DNA of 64,000 nt from Tumebacillus avium (GCF_002162355.1 NZ_CP021434.1:4146001-4210000); one strand, 5' to 3'. Numbered from the stretch's first letter, positions 26,637 through 35,530 are shown. Notes: generated from the sequence alone by a model not told the origin. Made by a program: numbers and translations.

Positions 26637-26667
26637 ATTATACCACCATTGGTTACAGGGCAGTTGC
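26637..26667 (-). promoter_or_regulatory. Reductase-ligase promoter with 11-bp-spaced direct repeats
   Basis: Minus strand: GCAACTGCCCT then GTAAC (26667-26652), 9 bp, TATAAT (26642-26637). One repeat differs by a single base from the other three sites. No -35 consensus is present. Confidence 0.65.
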
Positions 26668-26702
26668 ACGTGTCAGAAGAGTCGCAAGAATGTCGAAAAT
26701 AA

Positions 26703-26774
26703 GAACTTACGTTTGTATCTGTTACCAACCTGTGGTATAATTTTTTCAACATAGAATCTGCGAACATATTTTCC
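26703..26774 (+). promoter_or_regulatory. lexA promoter with SOS boxes
   Basis: TATAAT lies at 26736-26741 with TTGTAT 17 bp upstream. Two Cheo-type LexA boxes flank it: GAACTTACGTTT (26703-26714) and CGAACATATTTTCC (26761-26774), each close to the Bacillus consensus CGAAC-RNRY-GTTYC. Autoregulation by LexA is expected. Confidence 0.75.
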
Positions 26775-26822
26775 CATCATCATAGAGTTCTCATACCATG
26801 TAGTCAAGGAGTGTATTCTGCA

Positions 26823-27446
26823 ATGATCAAGCTGTCCAAGCGGCAACAGGAAATCATGGAGTTTATCAAACGAGAAGTCAAAGACAAAGGGTATCCGCCA
26901 TCGGTGCGTGAGATCGGCGAAGCGGTTGGCCTCGCATCCAGTTCCACCGTCCACGGCCACCTGGCCCGCTTGGAGCAGAAGGGTCTGATCCGCCGCGACC
27001 CGACCAAGCCGCGCGCGATCGAGGTGCTCGATGAGGAAGGCGCGACCGATTCCCGTTTTGAATATTCGACCGTGATGGCGCCGATCGTCGGCCGCGTAAC
27101 GGCAGGCATGCCGATCACCGCGATCGAAAACGTGGAAGACTACTTCCCGCTGCCGACCCGCTTTGTCGGCGACAACAACGTATTCCTGCTGAACGTCGTC
27201 GGTGAATCGATGATCGATGCCGGCATCTACGACGGCGACCTCGTCATCGTCCGCCAGCAGGCCACCGCCCACAACGGCGAGATCGTCGTCGCGATGACCG
27301 AAGACGACGAAGCGACCGTCAAGCGCTTCTACCGCGAGGCAGACCACATCCGCTTGCAGCCGGAGAACCCCACCATGGACGCGATGCGCTACCGCAACGT
27401 CACCATCCTCGGCAAAGTCATCGGTGTCTTCCGCGAAATTATGTAA
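26823..27446 (+). CDS. lexA: SOS repressor LexA
   Basis: 207 residues. The winged helix ([20 protein letters not shown] and [20 protein letters not shown]) recognises SOS boxes. The C-terminal S24 domain carries the Ala-Gly self-cleavage site in [18 protein letters not shown], the Ser of [15 protein letters not shown] and the Lys of [11 protein letters not shown]. The ATG at 26823 is preceded by AAGGAG. It is transcribed divergently from the FabG-like gene, and SOS boxes sit in its own promoter. Confidence 0.97.
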   Translation: MIKLSKRQQEIMEFIKREVKDKGYPPSVREIGEAVGLASSSTVHGHLARLEQKGLIRRDPTKPRAIEVLDEEGATDSRFEYSTVMAPIVGRVTAGMPITAIENVEDYFPLPTRFVGDNNVFLLNVVGESMIDAGIYDGDLVIVRQQATAHNGEIVVAMTEDDEATVKRFYREADHIRLQPENPTMDAMRYRNVTILGKVIGVFREIM

Positions 27447-27460
27447 AATATATACGTAAC

Positions 27461-27488
27461 CCCGCCCTCACCGGGCGGGTTTTTTTAT
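27461..27488 (+). terminator. lexA terminator
   Basis: CCCGCCC / GGGCGGG stem with TCACC-type loop followed by eight T. Confidence 0.88.
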
Positions 27489-27497
27489 ATTTTCACA

Positions 27498-27535
27498 ACA
27501 AAAAGCCCATCGTCTCAATCGAGACGATGGGCTTT
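27498..27535 (-). terminator. glnA terminator
   Basis: AAAGCCCATCGTCTC / GAGACGATGGGCTTT 15-bp stem followed by TTG on the minus strand, 9 bp after glnA. Confidence 0.85.
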
Positions 27536-27544
27536 GACTGCTGC

Positions 27545-28879
27545 TTAGTACGTGGTCAGGTATTGGTTGCGCTCCCACTCGGTGACGGTGGTGCGGAACA
27601 TATCCCATTCGATTTGCTTCGCTTCTACGAAGTGCGCGACAACGTGTTCGCCAAGCGCTTTGACGATGATTTCGTCTGCGAGCAGCTCGTCGATCGCTTC
27701 TTTCAGGGAAGCCGGCAGCGAGAGGATGCCGTTTTCGAGGCGCTCTTCTTCGTTCATCACGTAGATGTTGCGGTTGACCGGGTCGACCAGCTTCAGCTCG
27801 CGGCGAACGCCGTCGAGACCGGCTTGCAGCATCGCTGCCAGCGCGAGGTACGGGTTGCACGCCGGGTCCGGGTTGCGGACTTCGATCCGGGTGGACAGAC
27901 CGCGGGACGCCGGGATGCGCACGAGCGGCGAACGGTTCTTCGCGGACCAAGCGATGTAGCACGGCGCTTCATAGCCCGGAACGAGACGCTTGTAAGAGTT
28001 GACCGTCGGGTTGGTGATCGCTGCAAAGCCGCGTGCATGCGCCAGGATGCCAGCCAGGAAGTGCTTCGCCGATACGGACAGGCCAAGCTCGTCGCTGTCA
28101 TCGAAGAAAGCGTTGGTGCTGCCTTGGAACAGGGACATGTGGCAGTGCATACCGGAACCGTTGATGCCAAAGATCGGCTTCGGCATGAAGGTTGCGTGCA
28201 GGCCGTGCTTGCGGGCGATGGTCTTAACCACCAGCTTGAAGGTCATGATGTTGTCTGCTGCGGTCACCGCATCGGTGTATTTGAAGTCGATCTCATGCTG
28301 ACCGACTGCAACTTCGTGGTGGGACGCTTCGATCTCAAAGCCCATCTCTTCGAGCGTCAGCACGATTTCACGACGGCAGTTTTCGCCGAGGTCAACCGGT
28401 GCGAGGTCGAAGTAGCCGCCTTGGTCGTTTACTTCGGTGGTGATGTTGCCTTTTTCGTCGAGCTTGAAGAGGAAGAATTCCGGCTCCGGACCGACGTTCA
28501 TCGTGTCAAAGCCCAGCGCTTTCGCATCTTCGAGCGCGCGCTTCAGCGTGGAGCGCGGGTCGCCCGGGAACGGGCTGCCGTCCGGCATGTAGATGTCGCA
28601 GATCAGGCGTGCTACTTTGTAGCCTTTATCCGTTTCCCACGGGAAGATCAGCCAGGTGTTGAGGTCCGGGTAAAGGTACATGTCAGACTCTTCAATGCGG
28701 ACAAAGCCGTCGATCGAGGAGCCGTCGAACATCATTTTGTTTTCCAATGCCTTGTCAAGCTGAGAAACCGGGATTTCCACGTTCTTGATCACACCAAGCA
28801 AATCGGTGAATTGCAGTCGGATGTAACGCACATTCTCTTCTTTGGCCATGCGTTTGATGTCTTCTACAGTGTAGCTCAT
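27545..28879 (-). CDS. glnA: Glutamine synthetase, type I (GSI-alpha)
   Basis: 444 residues, the length of Bacillus GlnA. It has [20 protein letters not shown] (the Asp-50 loop), [40 protein letters not shown] (metal and glutamate site) and [20 protein letters not shown]. It makes glutamine from glutamate, ammonia and ATP. GSI-alpha enzymes lack adenylylation and are inhibited by feedback; in Bacillus the inhibited enzyme also controls GlnR. It follows glnR in one transcription unit, as in B. subtilis. Confidence 0.98.
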   Translation of the reverse strand: MSYTVEDIKRMAKEENVRYIRLQFTDLLGVIKNVEIPVSQLDKALENKMMFDGSSIDGFVRIEESDMYLYPDLNTWLIFPWETDKGYKVARLICDIYMPDGSPFPGDPRSTLKRALEDAKALGFDTMNVGPEPEFFLFKLDEKGNITTEVNDQGGYFDLAPVDLGENCRREIVLTLEEMGFEIEASHHEVAVGQHEIDFKYTDAVTAADNIMTFKLVVKTIARKHGLHATFMPKPIFGINGSGMHCHMSLFQGSTNAFFDDSDELGLSVSAKHFLAGILAHARGFAAITNPTVNSYKRLVPGYEAPCYIAWSAKNRSPLVRIPASRGLSTRIEVRNPDPACNPYLALAAMLQAGLDGVRRELKLVDPVNRNIYVMNEEERLENGILSLPASLKEAIDELLADEIIVKALGEHVVAHFVEAKQIEWDMFRTTVTEWERNQYLTTY

Positions 28880-28934
28880 TTCTGGTTCTCCTCCTCAGGC
28901 TCCATCCTCTTTGGAATGAATGCTCTATGTGTAA

Positions 28935-29360
28935 TTAATGGAAAAACCGCGACAGGTCGCCGGCGTTAAACGGGTTGTTCCCCGGCATCGCCGGACGGCG
29001 CAGCATTTCCTTTTTCAACATGTCTCGAAGTTCGCGGTCGGACAGATCGCGTTTGACTTCCTGGGCGATCTTCTCCGCCTGTTCCTTCTTGTGGTCTGGC
29101 AGAAGATCGGATACGGTCTTGGCGGGTCCAAGCACCGTCTTGATGCCGGCAATGTTCAGCCCTTGGTCGATCAGCCGCTTGATCTCAAGCAAGCGTTCCA
29201 CGTCATTGAAGGAAAACAATCGCTGGTTTCCATCAGTACGTGCCGGCCGGACCAACTGGTGCTGCTCGTAATAGCGAATTTGCCGGGCGGTCAGGTCGGT
29301 CAGCTTCTGAACGATGCCGATCGGGAAAAGGGCGAGATTGCGTCTGATTTCGTCGTTCAT
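28935..29360 (-). CDS. glnR: MerR-family nitrogen repressor GlnR
   Basis: 141 residues. An N-terminal MerR helix-turn-helix (LFPIGIVQKLTDLTARQIRY and RTDGNQRLFSFNDVERLLEI), then a C-terminal tail that in GlnR senses feedback-inhibited glutamine synthetase. It represses glnRA in nitrogen excess. A perfect TGTNA-N7-TNACA operator lies just upstream of its promoter. The ATG follows AAAGGAG. The order glnR-glnA matches B. subtilis. Confidence 0.96.
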   Translation of the reverse strand: MNDEIRRNLALFPIGIVQKLTDLTARQIRYYEQHQLVRPARTDGNQRLFSFNDVERLLEIKRLIDQGLNIAGIKTVLGPAKTVSDLLPDHKKEQAEKIAQEVKRDLSDRELRDMLKKEMLRRPAMPGNNPFNAGDLSRFFH

Positions 29361-29390
29361 TCACATCAACGCCTCTCCTTTGATAGTCTA

Positions 29391-29441
29391 AGTATATGCC
29401 ATGTCAGCAGAATGTGTCAACGCATGTCAGGAAAGCTGACA
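29391..29441 (-). promoter_or_regulatory. glnRA promoter with GlnR operator
   Basis: TTGACA (29420-29415), 18-bp spacer, TATACT (29396-29391) on the minus strand. TGTCA-N7-TGACA at 29425-29441 is a perfect GlnR/TnrA box just upstream of the -35; a second degenerate half-site TGACA lies in the spacer. Confidence 0.82.
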
Positions 29442-29469
29442 CAAAAATTTTTCCGCTCCCCTGCCGCAT

Positions 29470-29520
29470 ACAAAAAGACCATGTCAGAACGGGCATCGCC
29501 CCTTATAACATGGTCTTTTC
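29470..29520 (-). terminator. Terminator of the ynbB-like gene
   Basis: AAAGACCATGT / ACATGGTCTTT stem with an inner GGGC/GCCC hairpin, followed by T5 on the minus strand, 22 bp after the ynbB-like stop. Confidence 0.75.
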
Positions 29521-29542
29521 TGCGCATTGCTATGTCAGCTTT

Positions 29543-30808
29543 TTACAGCAAGCCTTTCTCCTTCAGCCCGGCCACCGCCGACAGCACCGCCACTTTGGCG
29601 TGCGCGTAGGTTAAGCCGCCCTGCAGATAGCCGATAAACGGTTCGCGGATCGGGCCGTCGGCCGACAGCTCGATCGACGAGCCTTGGATGAACGCGCCAG
29701 CCGCCATGATCACTTCGTCCGCATAGCCCGGCATCGCCCACGGCTCCGGCTTGACGTGCGAGTCGACCGGCGCGGCCGCCTGGATCGACTGGCAGAACGA
29801 GATCAGTCTCTCCCGTGAGCCGAGCTGCACCGCCTGAATGATGTCGGTGCGCGGCGCGGTTGACGCCGGATGGGTGGTCAGGCCCAGCTCTTCAAACAGC
29901 CCGGCTGCAAACACTGCGCCTTTGACCGCTTCCCCCACCACGTTTGGCGCGAGGAAAAAGCCTTGGAACAGCGTGCGGTTGGTGCCGAGCATCGCGCCCT
30001 GCTCCGCCCCGATGCCCGGTGCGGTCAGACGGCAAGCCGCGCGGTGCACGAGATCGGTGCGGCCGGCCACATAGCCGCCGCTGTGCGCCAAGCCGCCGCC
30101 AGGGTTCTTGATCAGGGAGCCGACGATCAGGTCGACGCCAACTTCGGTCGGTTCGCGGCGCTCGGTGAACTCGCCGTAGCAGTTGTCGACAAAGACGACA
30201 ACATCCGGCTTGATCCCTTTCACAAAGCGCACCATCTCGCCGATCTCCTCCACCGTAAACGACGAACGCCACGAGTAGCCCGCCGAACGCTGGATGCCGA
30301 TCATTTTTGTGTTCGGCTTGATCTTCTGGGCGACGAGGTCGTAATCGACCTTGCCCTCCACGAGCGGCACCAAGTCGAAGGACACGCCAAATTCCTGCAG
30401 CGACCCCTCACCTGCTTCGCCGCGCACGCCGATCACTTCTTCCAGCGTATCGTACGGCTTGCCGGTGATGTACAACAGTTCATCGCCCGGGCGCAGCACG
30501 CCGTACAGAGCCAGCGCGATCGCGTGGGTGCCGGAGACGATATGCGGGCGCACCAGCGCCGCTTCCGCTCCAAACGCCTTAGCGTAGACGCGCTCCAGCG
30601 TCTCGCGCCCGGCGTCATTGTGGCCGTAGCCGGTCGAAGAAGCAAAATGAAAATCGCTCACCTGCTCCTCTTGAAAAGCCTGCAAAAGCTTCGCCTGGTT
30701 GTAGACGACCGTCTCGTCGATCAGGCGAAACTGTTCGGAAAGTTTCTGTTCAATCTTGGCGGTCAACTGCAGCCAAGTCGGATTTTGCAAAAGTTGCAGC
30801 AAGGACAA
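29543..30808 (-). CDS. ynbB: PLP-dependent lyase, methionine gamma-lyase/YnbB family
   Basis: About 421 residues of the family once called aluminium-resistance proteins. It has YNQAKLLQAFQEEQVSDFHF, RPHIVSGTHAIALALYGVLR and the PLP Lys in VGSLIKNPGGGLAHSGGYVA. Members are fold-type I enzymes; function is unproven though C-S lyase activity has been proposed. In B. subtilis ynbB lies between hflX and glnR, as here except that a TolB-like gene has been inserted. I favour the TTG at 30808 with GGGAGAG seven bases upstream over a start 36 bp further up. Confidence 0.88.
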   Translation of the reverse strand: MSLLQLLQNPTWLQLTAKIEQKLSEQFRLIDETVVYNQAKLLQAFQEEQVSDFHFASSTGYGHNDAGRETLERVYAKAFGAEAALVRPHIVSGTHAIALALYGVLRPGDELLYITGKPYDTLEEVIGVRGEAGEGSLQEFGVSFDLVPLVEGKVDYDLVAQKIKPNTKMIGIQRSAGYSWRSSFTVEEIGEMVRFVKGIKPDVVVFVDNCYGEFTERREPTEVGVDLIVGSLIKNPGGGLAHSGGYVAGRTDLVHRAACRLTAPGIGAEQGAMLGTNRTLFQGFFLAPNVVGEAVKGAVFAAGLFEELGLTTHPASTAPRTDIIQAVQLGSRERLISFCQSIQAAAPVDSHVKPEPWAMPGYADEVIMAAGAFIQGSSIELSADGPIREPFIGYLQGGLTYAHAKVAVLSAVAGLKEKGLL

Positions 30809-30865
30809 AGCACGTCTCTCCCATCTCTGAACCAAATGAAGCAATACTCTACCACTATATCATAT

Positions 30866-30902
30866 AAAAACAGCATGACCCCAGCGGTCATGCTGTTTTT
30901 TC
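30866..30902. terminator. Terminator of the TolB-like gene
   Basis: ACAGCATGACC / GGTCATGCTGT 11-bp stem with T-runs on both strands, directly after the TolB-like stop codon at 30903. Confidence 0.83.
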
Positions 30903-32183
30903 TCAAGAGATCGGCTTCCAGCTCAGCACGCTGTCCCAGTGCCAGTGCTCATAGTACATCTGCCCTTCGCCGATCCCTTCCACCCACAGCTTGGCGTTTG
31001 AGCCGTCCGCGTTCGAGACCCAGATGTCGGCCCGGCTTTTGTTCCAGCGCACCCAGGACAATGCAATGCCTTTGGCCAGCACCTGCGGATCAAAGTCGCC
31101 CGCTCCGGCCGGGGGCGTGCTCAGCGGCTGGGCCGAGCCGTTTTTGGCATCGACGCGCATCACGCGGGGAAACGTATTCCCCAGCGGCGTTTGATCCGAC
31201 TTCGGCGCAGCGCTGCGGGCGACAAGCAGCGATTGCTCATCCAGCCAGGCAAAGGAGCGGTCGACACGCCCGTCCGGCGTCAAGTTCTCCCCTTTGCCAA
31301 ACGGCGGCCCGAACAGCTGCAGTCGCTTGCCCAGCAGCGAGAACCGCCCGCTGCCTGCGATCACGCCAAGCTTCGCGCCTGCGGGCGCCCATTTAAACCA
31401 CTCGTCATAAGCCAGCATCTCCGCCGCCGGCTTAAAGAATTTCCCGTCGGCCGACAACAGGCACAGCACATTGGCATCGGCAGAGAGCGACGCGGTCTGG
31501 GTGGCGATAAAAGCGATCCACTTCCCGTCCTCCGACCACTTGAACCCGCCCGTCCCGATCGCCAAATAGTCGTTTTCCTGAAAGCGCAAAGGGCTGGGCA
31601 GCGAGTAAAACTTGCGCACCTGCTTCGCCTCTTCATCGGGCGAATACCAGACCTTGTACAGCTCGCTCGACGTCCATCCTGTCGGCTCGAGATGCGCCTC
31701 CGAAGAGACGAGGAATCCGCTGCCGTCCGGGAACCACGAATAATTGCTGATCCCCGGCACCACCTGTTGTGCCGCACGCACTGCGCCTTTGCGCAGATCG
31801 GCGACCAGCAGGTCGGAGTCGACACGCAACGCCAGCAGATTCTCTTTCGGCGACCAACGGGCGGAGATCACGCGGTCATGGACCGGGAATGTCCGTCCGT
31901 TCGCCGCATCGTACACCCACAGCTGTGCGGTATCGTCCTGCACACGCTCCCGCTTTTGAAACGCAATCCATTTTCCATCCGGCGACCAGAGCGGCCACGA
32001 CGCGATGCCGTCCGCTGTGACCGGGCGTTCCTGCACCCCTTGTTTCACCCACAGCTTGCCGTCCCGGATAAATGCCAGTTCTAACGAATCGCCGTGCCAG
32101 GCTGCAGCAGGCGCCGATGTCCAACAAAAGAGGAGTATCATGCAGAGGAAGACCAGGCCGATCTGCTTCCAGAACCGTTTCAT
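30903..32183 (-). CDS. Secreted TolB-like beta-propeller protein
   Basis: 426 residues with a signal peptide (IGLVFLCMILLFCWTSAPAA). Repeated WSPDGKWIAF-type blades (SWPLWSPDGKWIAFQKRERV, ISARWSPKENLLAL, YSWFPDGSGFLVSS, KWSEDGKWIAFIATQ) indicate a six- or seven-bladed WD40/TolB propeller. No catalytic domain is attached. It probably binds ligands or proteins at the cell surface. The gene interrupts the usual hflX-ynbB neighbourhood. A promoter candidate lies about 140 bp upstream, and a hairpin sits in the leader. Confidence 0.82.
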   Translation of the reverse strand: MKRFWKQIGLVFLCMILLFCWTSAPAAAWHGDSLELAFIRDGKLWVKQGVQERPVTADGIASWPLWSPDGKWIAFQKRERVQDDTAQLWVYDAANGRTFPVHDRVISARWSPKENLLALRVDSDLLVADLRKGAVRAAQQVVPGISNYSWFPDGSGFLVSSEAHLEPTGWTSSELYKVWYSPDEEAKQVRKFYSLPSPLRFQENDYLAIGTGGFKWSEDGKWIAFIATQTASLSADANVLCLLSADGKFFKPAAEMLAYDEWFKWAPAGAKLGVIAGSGRFSLLGKRLQLFGPPFGKGENLTPDGRVDRSFAWLDEQSLLVARSAAPKSDQTPLGNTFPRVMRVDAKNGSAQPLSTPPAGAGDFDPQVLAKGIALSWVRWNKSRADIWVSNADGSNAKLWVEGIGEGQMYYEHWHWDSVLSWKPIS

Positions 32184-32260
32184 TCAGAAGCCCTCCCGTC
32201 AAAAGTAGGTATCTCCCCTACTATTTCCCACCGACAGCTCCCCATGCGCGGAAAATTGGA

Positions 32261-32353
32261 AAAGGCACCCTGACGGGTGCCTTTTCCTCGCTGCTCTCAT
32301 AGTTTAATCTCTCTTGTACCCTAAGTATAATACAAACAATTCGATAAAGTCAA
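32261..32353 (-). promoter_or_regulatory. Promoter and leader hairpin upstream of the TolB-like gene
   Basis: Minus strand TTGACT (32353-32348), 18-bp spacer, TATACT (32329-32324). About 40 bp after the expected start a GGCACCC / GGGTGCC hairpin (32265-32282) with TTTTCC follows, which could be an attenuator of the TolB-like gene or the 3' end of a transcript of roughly 60 nt. Confidence 0.5.
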
Positions 32354-32402
32354 TAACTTTCCTAATAAAATTTATAAAGCTCACAGAGAAAACCTTTTAA
32401 AC

Positions 32403-32438
32403 AAAAAGACCCTTCACTTTAAAACAAGGAAGGGTCTT
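32403..32438 (-). terminator. hflX terminator
   Basis: AAGACCCTTC / GAAGGGTCTT stem followed by TTTTTG on the minus strand, 22 bp after the hflX stop. Confidence 0.8.
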
Positions 32439-32459
32439 CCATTTCATTTAACGTGAAGC

Positions 32460-33830
32460 TTATTGCAGCGTGGAATCGGTCATGTCGAAGATCATCTGCT
32501 CATTGGTTTTGACCGACTTGGCCGGTTTGGCTTCCTGCGCCTCTTCGATCAGATACGGGCGCAGTTCCTCAGCGATCGCCTGAGGCACTTCCGCATGCAG
32601 ATAGGTGCCCGACTCGCGGTGCTCCTCGGCAAACAAGCGGCCTTCGCGGTGAATTCTCGCCACCAGCGCGCTTTCTTTGTACGGCACTTCCGCTTTGACG
32701 ATCAGGTGCCGGACGCCGACGAGGTCGTCGATCTTCTCCATCATGTCCTGCACGCCGTCCCCTTGCAGAGCGGACAGACGGATCGTCTCCGTCGAGTTGG
32801 GGTCGTTGCCAAGCCAAGTGCCCGGCACGAGGTCAATTTTGTTAAACGCGGTCAGCACCGGGCGGTTCAGCACGTCGAGCTGGCCCAGCACGCCGTACAC
32901 CGTTTCCATCTGCACGTCAAAATTGGGGTGAGACGCGTCGACCACATGGACGATCAGATCGGCCTCGGCCGTCTCTTCCAGCGTGGAGCGGAACGCTTTG
33001 ACCAGCGAATGCGGCAGCTGTTGGATAAAGCCGACCGTATCGGAGAAAATCGCCGTCTTCCCGTCGGGCAGCTGCACCTGCCGCGTTGTCGTGTCCAACG
33101 TGTCGAACAGGCGGTTGCGCCCTTCGGCCACCTCTTTGCTTCCTGTGCCGTAGCGCTCGACGATCTTGCGCATCAGCGTGGATTTGCCGGCGTTGGTATA
33201 GCCGACAAAAGCGATCACCGGCACGTCTTGCTTCTTGCGGCGCTGGCGGTGCAGGTCGCGGTGTTTGCGCACCTCGTCCAACTGCCGGCTGAGCTCGACC
33301 AGCCGGCGGTGAATATAGCGGCGGTCGGTCTCCAGCTTGGTCTCGCCAGGGCCGCGCGTGCCAACCCCGCCGCCGAGACGCGACATTGAAGCGCCGCGTC
33401 CGGTCAGGCGCGGGAGCAGGTAGTTGAGCTGCGCCAGTTCGACCTGCAGCTTGCCTTCACGCGTCTTGGCGCGCAAGGCGAAGATGTCCAAGATGATCTG
33501 CGTGCGGTCGAGCACGCGGCACGGCAACGCTTCTTCCAAATTGCGCACGTGCTTCGGAGACAGTTCGGCGTCAAAGACGACGAGGTCCGCTTCCAGCTCT
33601 TCGACCACCGCGCGCAGTTCGTCGAGCTTGCCGCTGCCGATGTAGGTCGCCGAATCGGGCAGGCCGCGATTCTGCACCACTTCGGTCACCACTTCCGCCC
33701 CGGCCGTTTCGACGAGGCCGTGCAGTTCCTGAAACGCCATCGTCCAGATCGTTTCATCCTTTTGATTCAGGCGCAGCCCCACGAGCACCGCTCGTTCCAC
33801 GCGGTTTTGCTGTTCTTGTATATCGTGCAT
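32460..33830 (-). CDS. hflX: Ribosome-associated GTPase HflX
   Basis: 456 residues. N-terminal HflX domain with ELSPKHVRNLEEALPCRVLD and RTQIILDIFALRAKTREGKL, then GRGASMSRLGGGVGTRGPGE (glycine-rich linker), a coiled segment, and the GTPase domain: G1 VGYTNAGKSTLM, G3 DTVGFIQQLPH, G4 FNKIDLV. HflX splits stalled or stressed 70S ribosomes. Length is usual for Bacillota. In B. subtilis the homologue (YnbA) precedes ynbB and glnRA, the same order as here. Confidence 0.96.
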   Translation of the reverse strand: MHDIQEQQNRVERAVLVGLRLNQKDETIWTMAFQELHGLVETAGAEVVTEVVQNRGLPDSATYIGSGKLDELRAVVEELEADLVVFDAELSPKHVRNLEEALPCRVLDRTQIILDIFALRAKTREGKLQVELAQLNYLLPRLTGRGASMSRLGGGVGTRGPGETKLETDRRYIHRRLVELSRQLDEVRKHRDLHRQRRKKQDVPVIAFVGYTNAGKSTLMRKIVERYGTGSKEVAEGRNRLFDTLDTTTRQVQLPDGKTAIFSDTVGFIQQLPHSLVKAFRSTLEETAEADLIVHVVDASHPNFDVQMETVYGVLGQLDVLNRPVLTAFNKIDLVPGTWLGNDPNSTETIRLSALQGDGVQDMMEKIDDLVGVRHLIVKAEVPYKESALVARIHREGRLFAEEHRESGTYLHAEVPQAIAEELRPYLIEEAQEAKPAKSVKTNEQMIFDMTDSTLQ

Positions 33831-33861
33831 GCTCTCATTCCTTTTTGTCTGATCTTACCTG

Positions 33862-34377
33862 TTATTGTAACACCATCCAGCTTTCATACACCACCGTCTC
33901 CGAACTCATCCGTCCGGACTTCATCCATTCCAGCGCTTTGCGCACCAAAGGCGAGGTGTTGTCCTCTTCCAGCTCGCCAAGATGCACCCATTCCAGACCA
34001 AACGAGTCGTTCAGTTCCTGCCCTCTGTCCTTTTGCAACACGCGCTCGATCGAGCCGGCCGGCGCTTCCTGATCGGCCAGCGTGACTTTGTAGAAGACGG
34101 CGATGTGGTGCAGGTGTGTCGTGTCTTTCCACTCATGCGGCACAACAAAATCATACGCGCCAAGATTCTGCTGCGCGGTGACCGGCATGCCGGTCTCTTC
34201 TAAAAATTCACGCTGCAAAGCTTCTAGCATCCCTTCGCCGGGATCGACCGAACCGCCGGGCAGGTCATAGCGCCCCCGATACGGCCCGCCCGCTTTTTCC
34301 ACGACGAGCAGCGCTTCTTTTGCTTCATCATAACAGATGCCGTAAACGCCAAAATGGCGGTGCCAGCGAATGTCCAT
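33862..34377 (-). CDS. Nudix hydrolase
   Basis: 171 residues with a complete Nudix box, GGSVDPGEGMLEALQREF followed by LEETG, which binds the metal ions that cleave nucleoside-diphosphate-linked substrates. FGVYGICYDEAKEALLVVEK precedes it and AVFYKVTLADQEAPAGSIER follows. The substrate is not predictable. It is transcribed towards hflX with a 31-bp gap and divergently from the small gene at 34461. Confidence 0.88.
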   Translation of the reverse strand: MDIRWHRHFGVYGICYDEAKEALLVVEKAGGPYRGRYDLPGGSVDPGEGMLEALQREFLEETGMPVTAQQNLGAYDFVVPHEWKDTTHLHHIAVFYKVTLADQEAPAGSIERVLQKDRGQELNDSFGLEWVHLGELEEDNTSPLVRKALEWMKSGRMSSETVVYESWMVLQ

Positions 34378-34460
34378 TCTGCCGAACCTCCTTTGAACCT
34401 ATACTATCATCTTGTATAATGAGAAGAACAGCAGAAATGCCAAGGAAAGGAAGATGAATT

Positions 34461-34733
34461 GTGAAATACTTGAAATTCAAAGGCCAAAAGGTCGGCATCA
34501 CGACAGACCGCATCGAAGCAAGCGACCGCGAAGCGGACAAATACTACTACGAAATGCGCCGCGACGAGGAGCAGCCGCATGTGCCGTACATGATTGAGGA
34601 CAGTGTGGACGAGGATGCCTTTTGGGGCACGATGGTCACCGAAGAGCCGTTTGAGTTCAACCAAGGCGATTACCACTCGCTGACCGAAGAACTCGGCTTG
34701 AAGCTCGCAGAAAAATTTGGCCTGCTCCAATAA
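34461..34733 (+). CDS. Hypothetical protein, 90 aa
   Basis: A GTG-started frame with GGAAG upstream and a strong terminator downstream. The product (KYLKFKGQKVGITTDRIEAS ... FNQGDYHSLTEELGLKLAEK) is acidic, soluble and without membrane segments. I do not recognise a named family. Codon use, the ribosome site and the terminator support a real gene. It is transcribed alone on the plus strand, divergent from the Nudix gene. Confidence 0.7.
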   Translation: MKYLKFKGQKVGITTDRIEASDREADKYYYEMRRDEEQPHVPYMIEDSVDEDAFWGTMVTEEPFEFNQGDYHSLTEELGLKLAEKFGLLQ

Positions 34734-34750
34734 GGTAAGTATGATAGGCA

Positions 34751-34784
34751 AAACCACCCGCAGCGCGCTCCGGGTGGTTTTTTA
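34751..34784. terminator. Bidirectional terminator between the 90-aa gene and the Sco1-like gene
   Basis: AACCACCCG / CGGGTGGTT stem followed by TTTTTTATG on the plus strand. Confidence 0.83.
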
Positions 34785-34786
34785 TG

Positions 34787-35437
34787 TTACAGGTTGGTCA
34801 GTTTCTTCATGTCGTTGATGATCACGTCGTTGGTGATGCCATCGCTCATGTTGTAGGAGTTCATCACCTGGTTCTTCTCGTCGAGCAGGAAGATGCGGTC
34901 ATTGTGCGAGATGTCGTGGATGCTGTGCTTTTCAGCCAGCACGCCAAACTGGTCGCGCACGGCGGCCAGATCTTCATCCGAACCGGTCAGGAACGCCCAC
35001 TCGTTCGGGTCGGCCTGGAACTGTTTCATGTATTCGGCAAGCTTGTCCGGCGTGTCGTTTTCCGGGTCGACGGTGATCGAGACGAACTGCACATCTTCTT
35101 TCTTCAGACCGTTCTCATCCAGCGTCTTCATGATGTTCGCCATGCGTGCATGCGACACCGGGCACACATCCGGGCAGTTCGCGAAGAAGAAATACACCAG
35201 TTTCGCCTTGCCGGTCAGATCTTTTTCGATCGACACCGGCTGGTTGGCGGTGTTGGTTAACGTAAAATCTTTTATTTGCATGATCGGCTGAAGCTCGCCT
35301 GATGTTTGCTCGTGATCTTCATGGCCCGCGTGCTCGCCATGCTCATTTTGTTGGGCACCTTGTCCGCCGCAGGCGGTCAGCAGAAGCGACGCTGCCGTCA
35401 GCAGGCCCAACGCGGTGTAACGAAAACGCTTGTTCAT
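34787..35437 (-). CDS. SCO1/SenC-type copper chaperone lipoprotein
   Basis: 216 residues with a lipoprotein signal (LGLLTAASLLLTACGG) and a His-rich linker (NEHGEHAGHEDHEQ). The thioredoxin fold carries the copper-binding pair in VYFFFANCPDVCPVSHARMA (C-x-x-x-C) and the conserved His in SIHDISHNDRIFLLDEKN. Sco proteins deliver copper to the CuA site of cytochrome c oxidase, so the organism probably respires with a caa3-type oxidase. The extra His-rich stretch may store copper. Single-gene unit. Confidence 0.92.
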   Translation of the reverse strand: MNKRFRYTALGLLTAASLLLTACGGQGAQQNEHGEHAGHEDHEQTSGELQPIMQIKDFTLTNTANQPVSIEKDLTGKAKLVYFFFANCPDVCPVSHARMANIMKTLDENGLKKEDVQFVSITVDPENDTPDKLAEYMKQFQADPNEWAFLTGSDEDLAAVRDQFGVLAEKHSIHDISHNDRIFLLDEKNQVMNSYNMSDGITNDVIINDMKKLTNL

Positions 35438-35467
35438 TCAGTACCACCCTTTCTGCCCCTCATTATA

Positions 35468-35504
35468 ACAAAAAAACCCCCGCCGGAGTCCCGGCAGAGG
35501 TTTT
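35468..35504 (-). terminator. Terminator of the M4 protease gene
   Basis: AACCTCTGCCGG / CCGGCGGGGGTT stem (with G-U/mismatch) followed by TTTTTTTG on the minus strand, 27 bp after the protease stop. Confidence 0.8.
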
Positions 35505-35530
35505 GGCAAATCGTAACTTTTTGCAAACAA

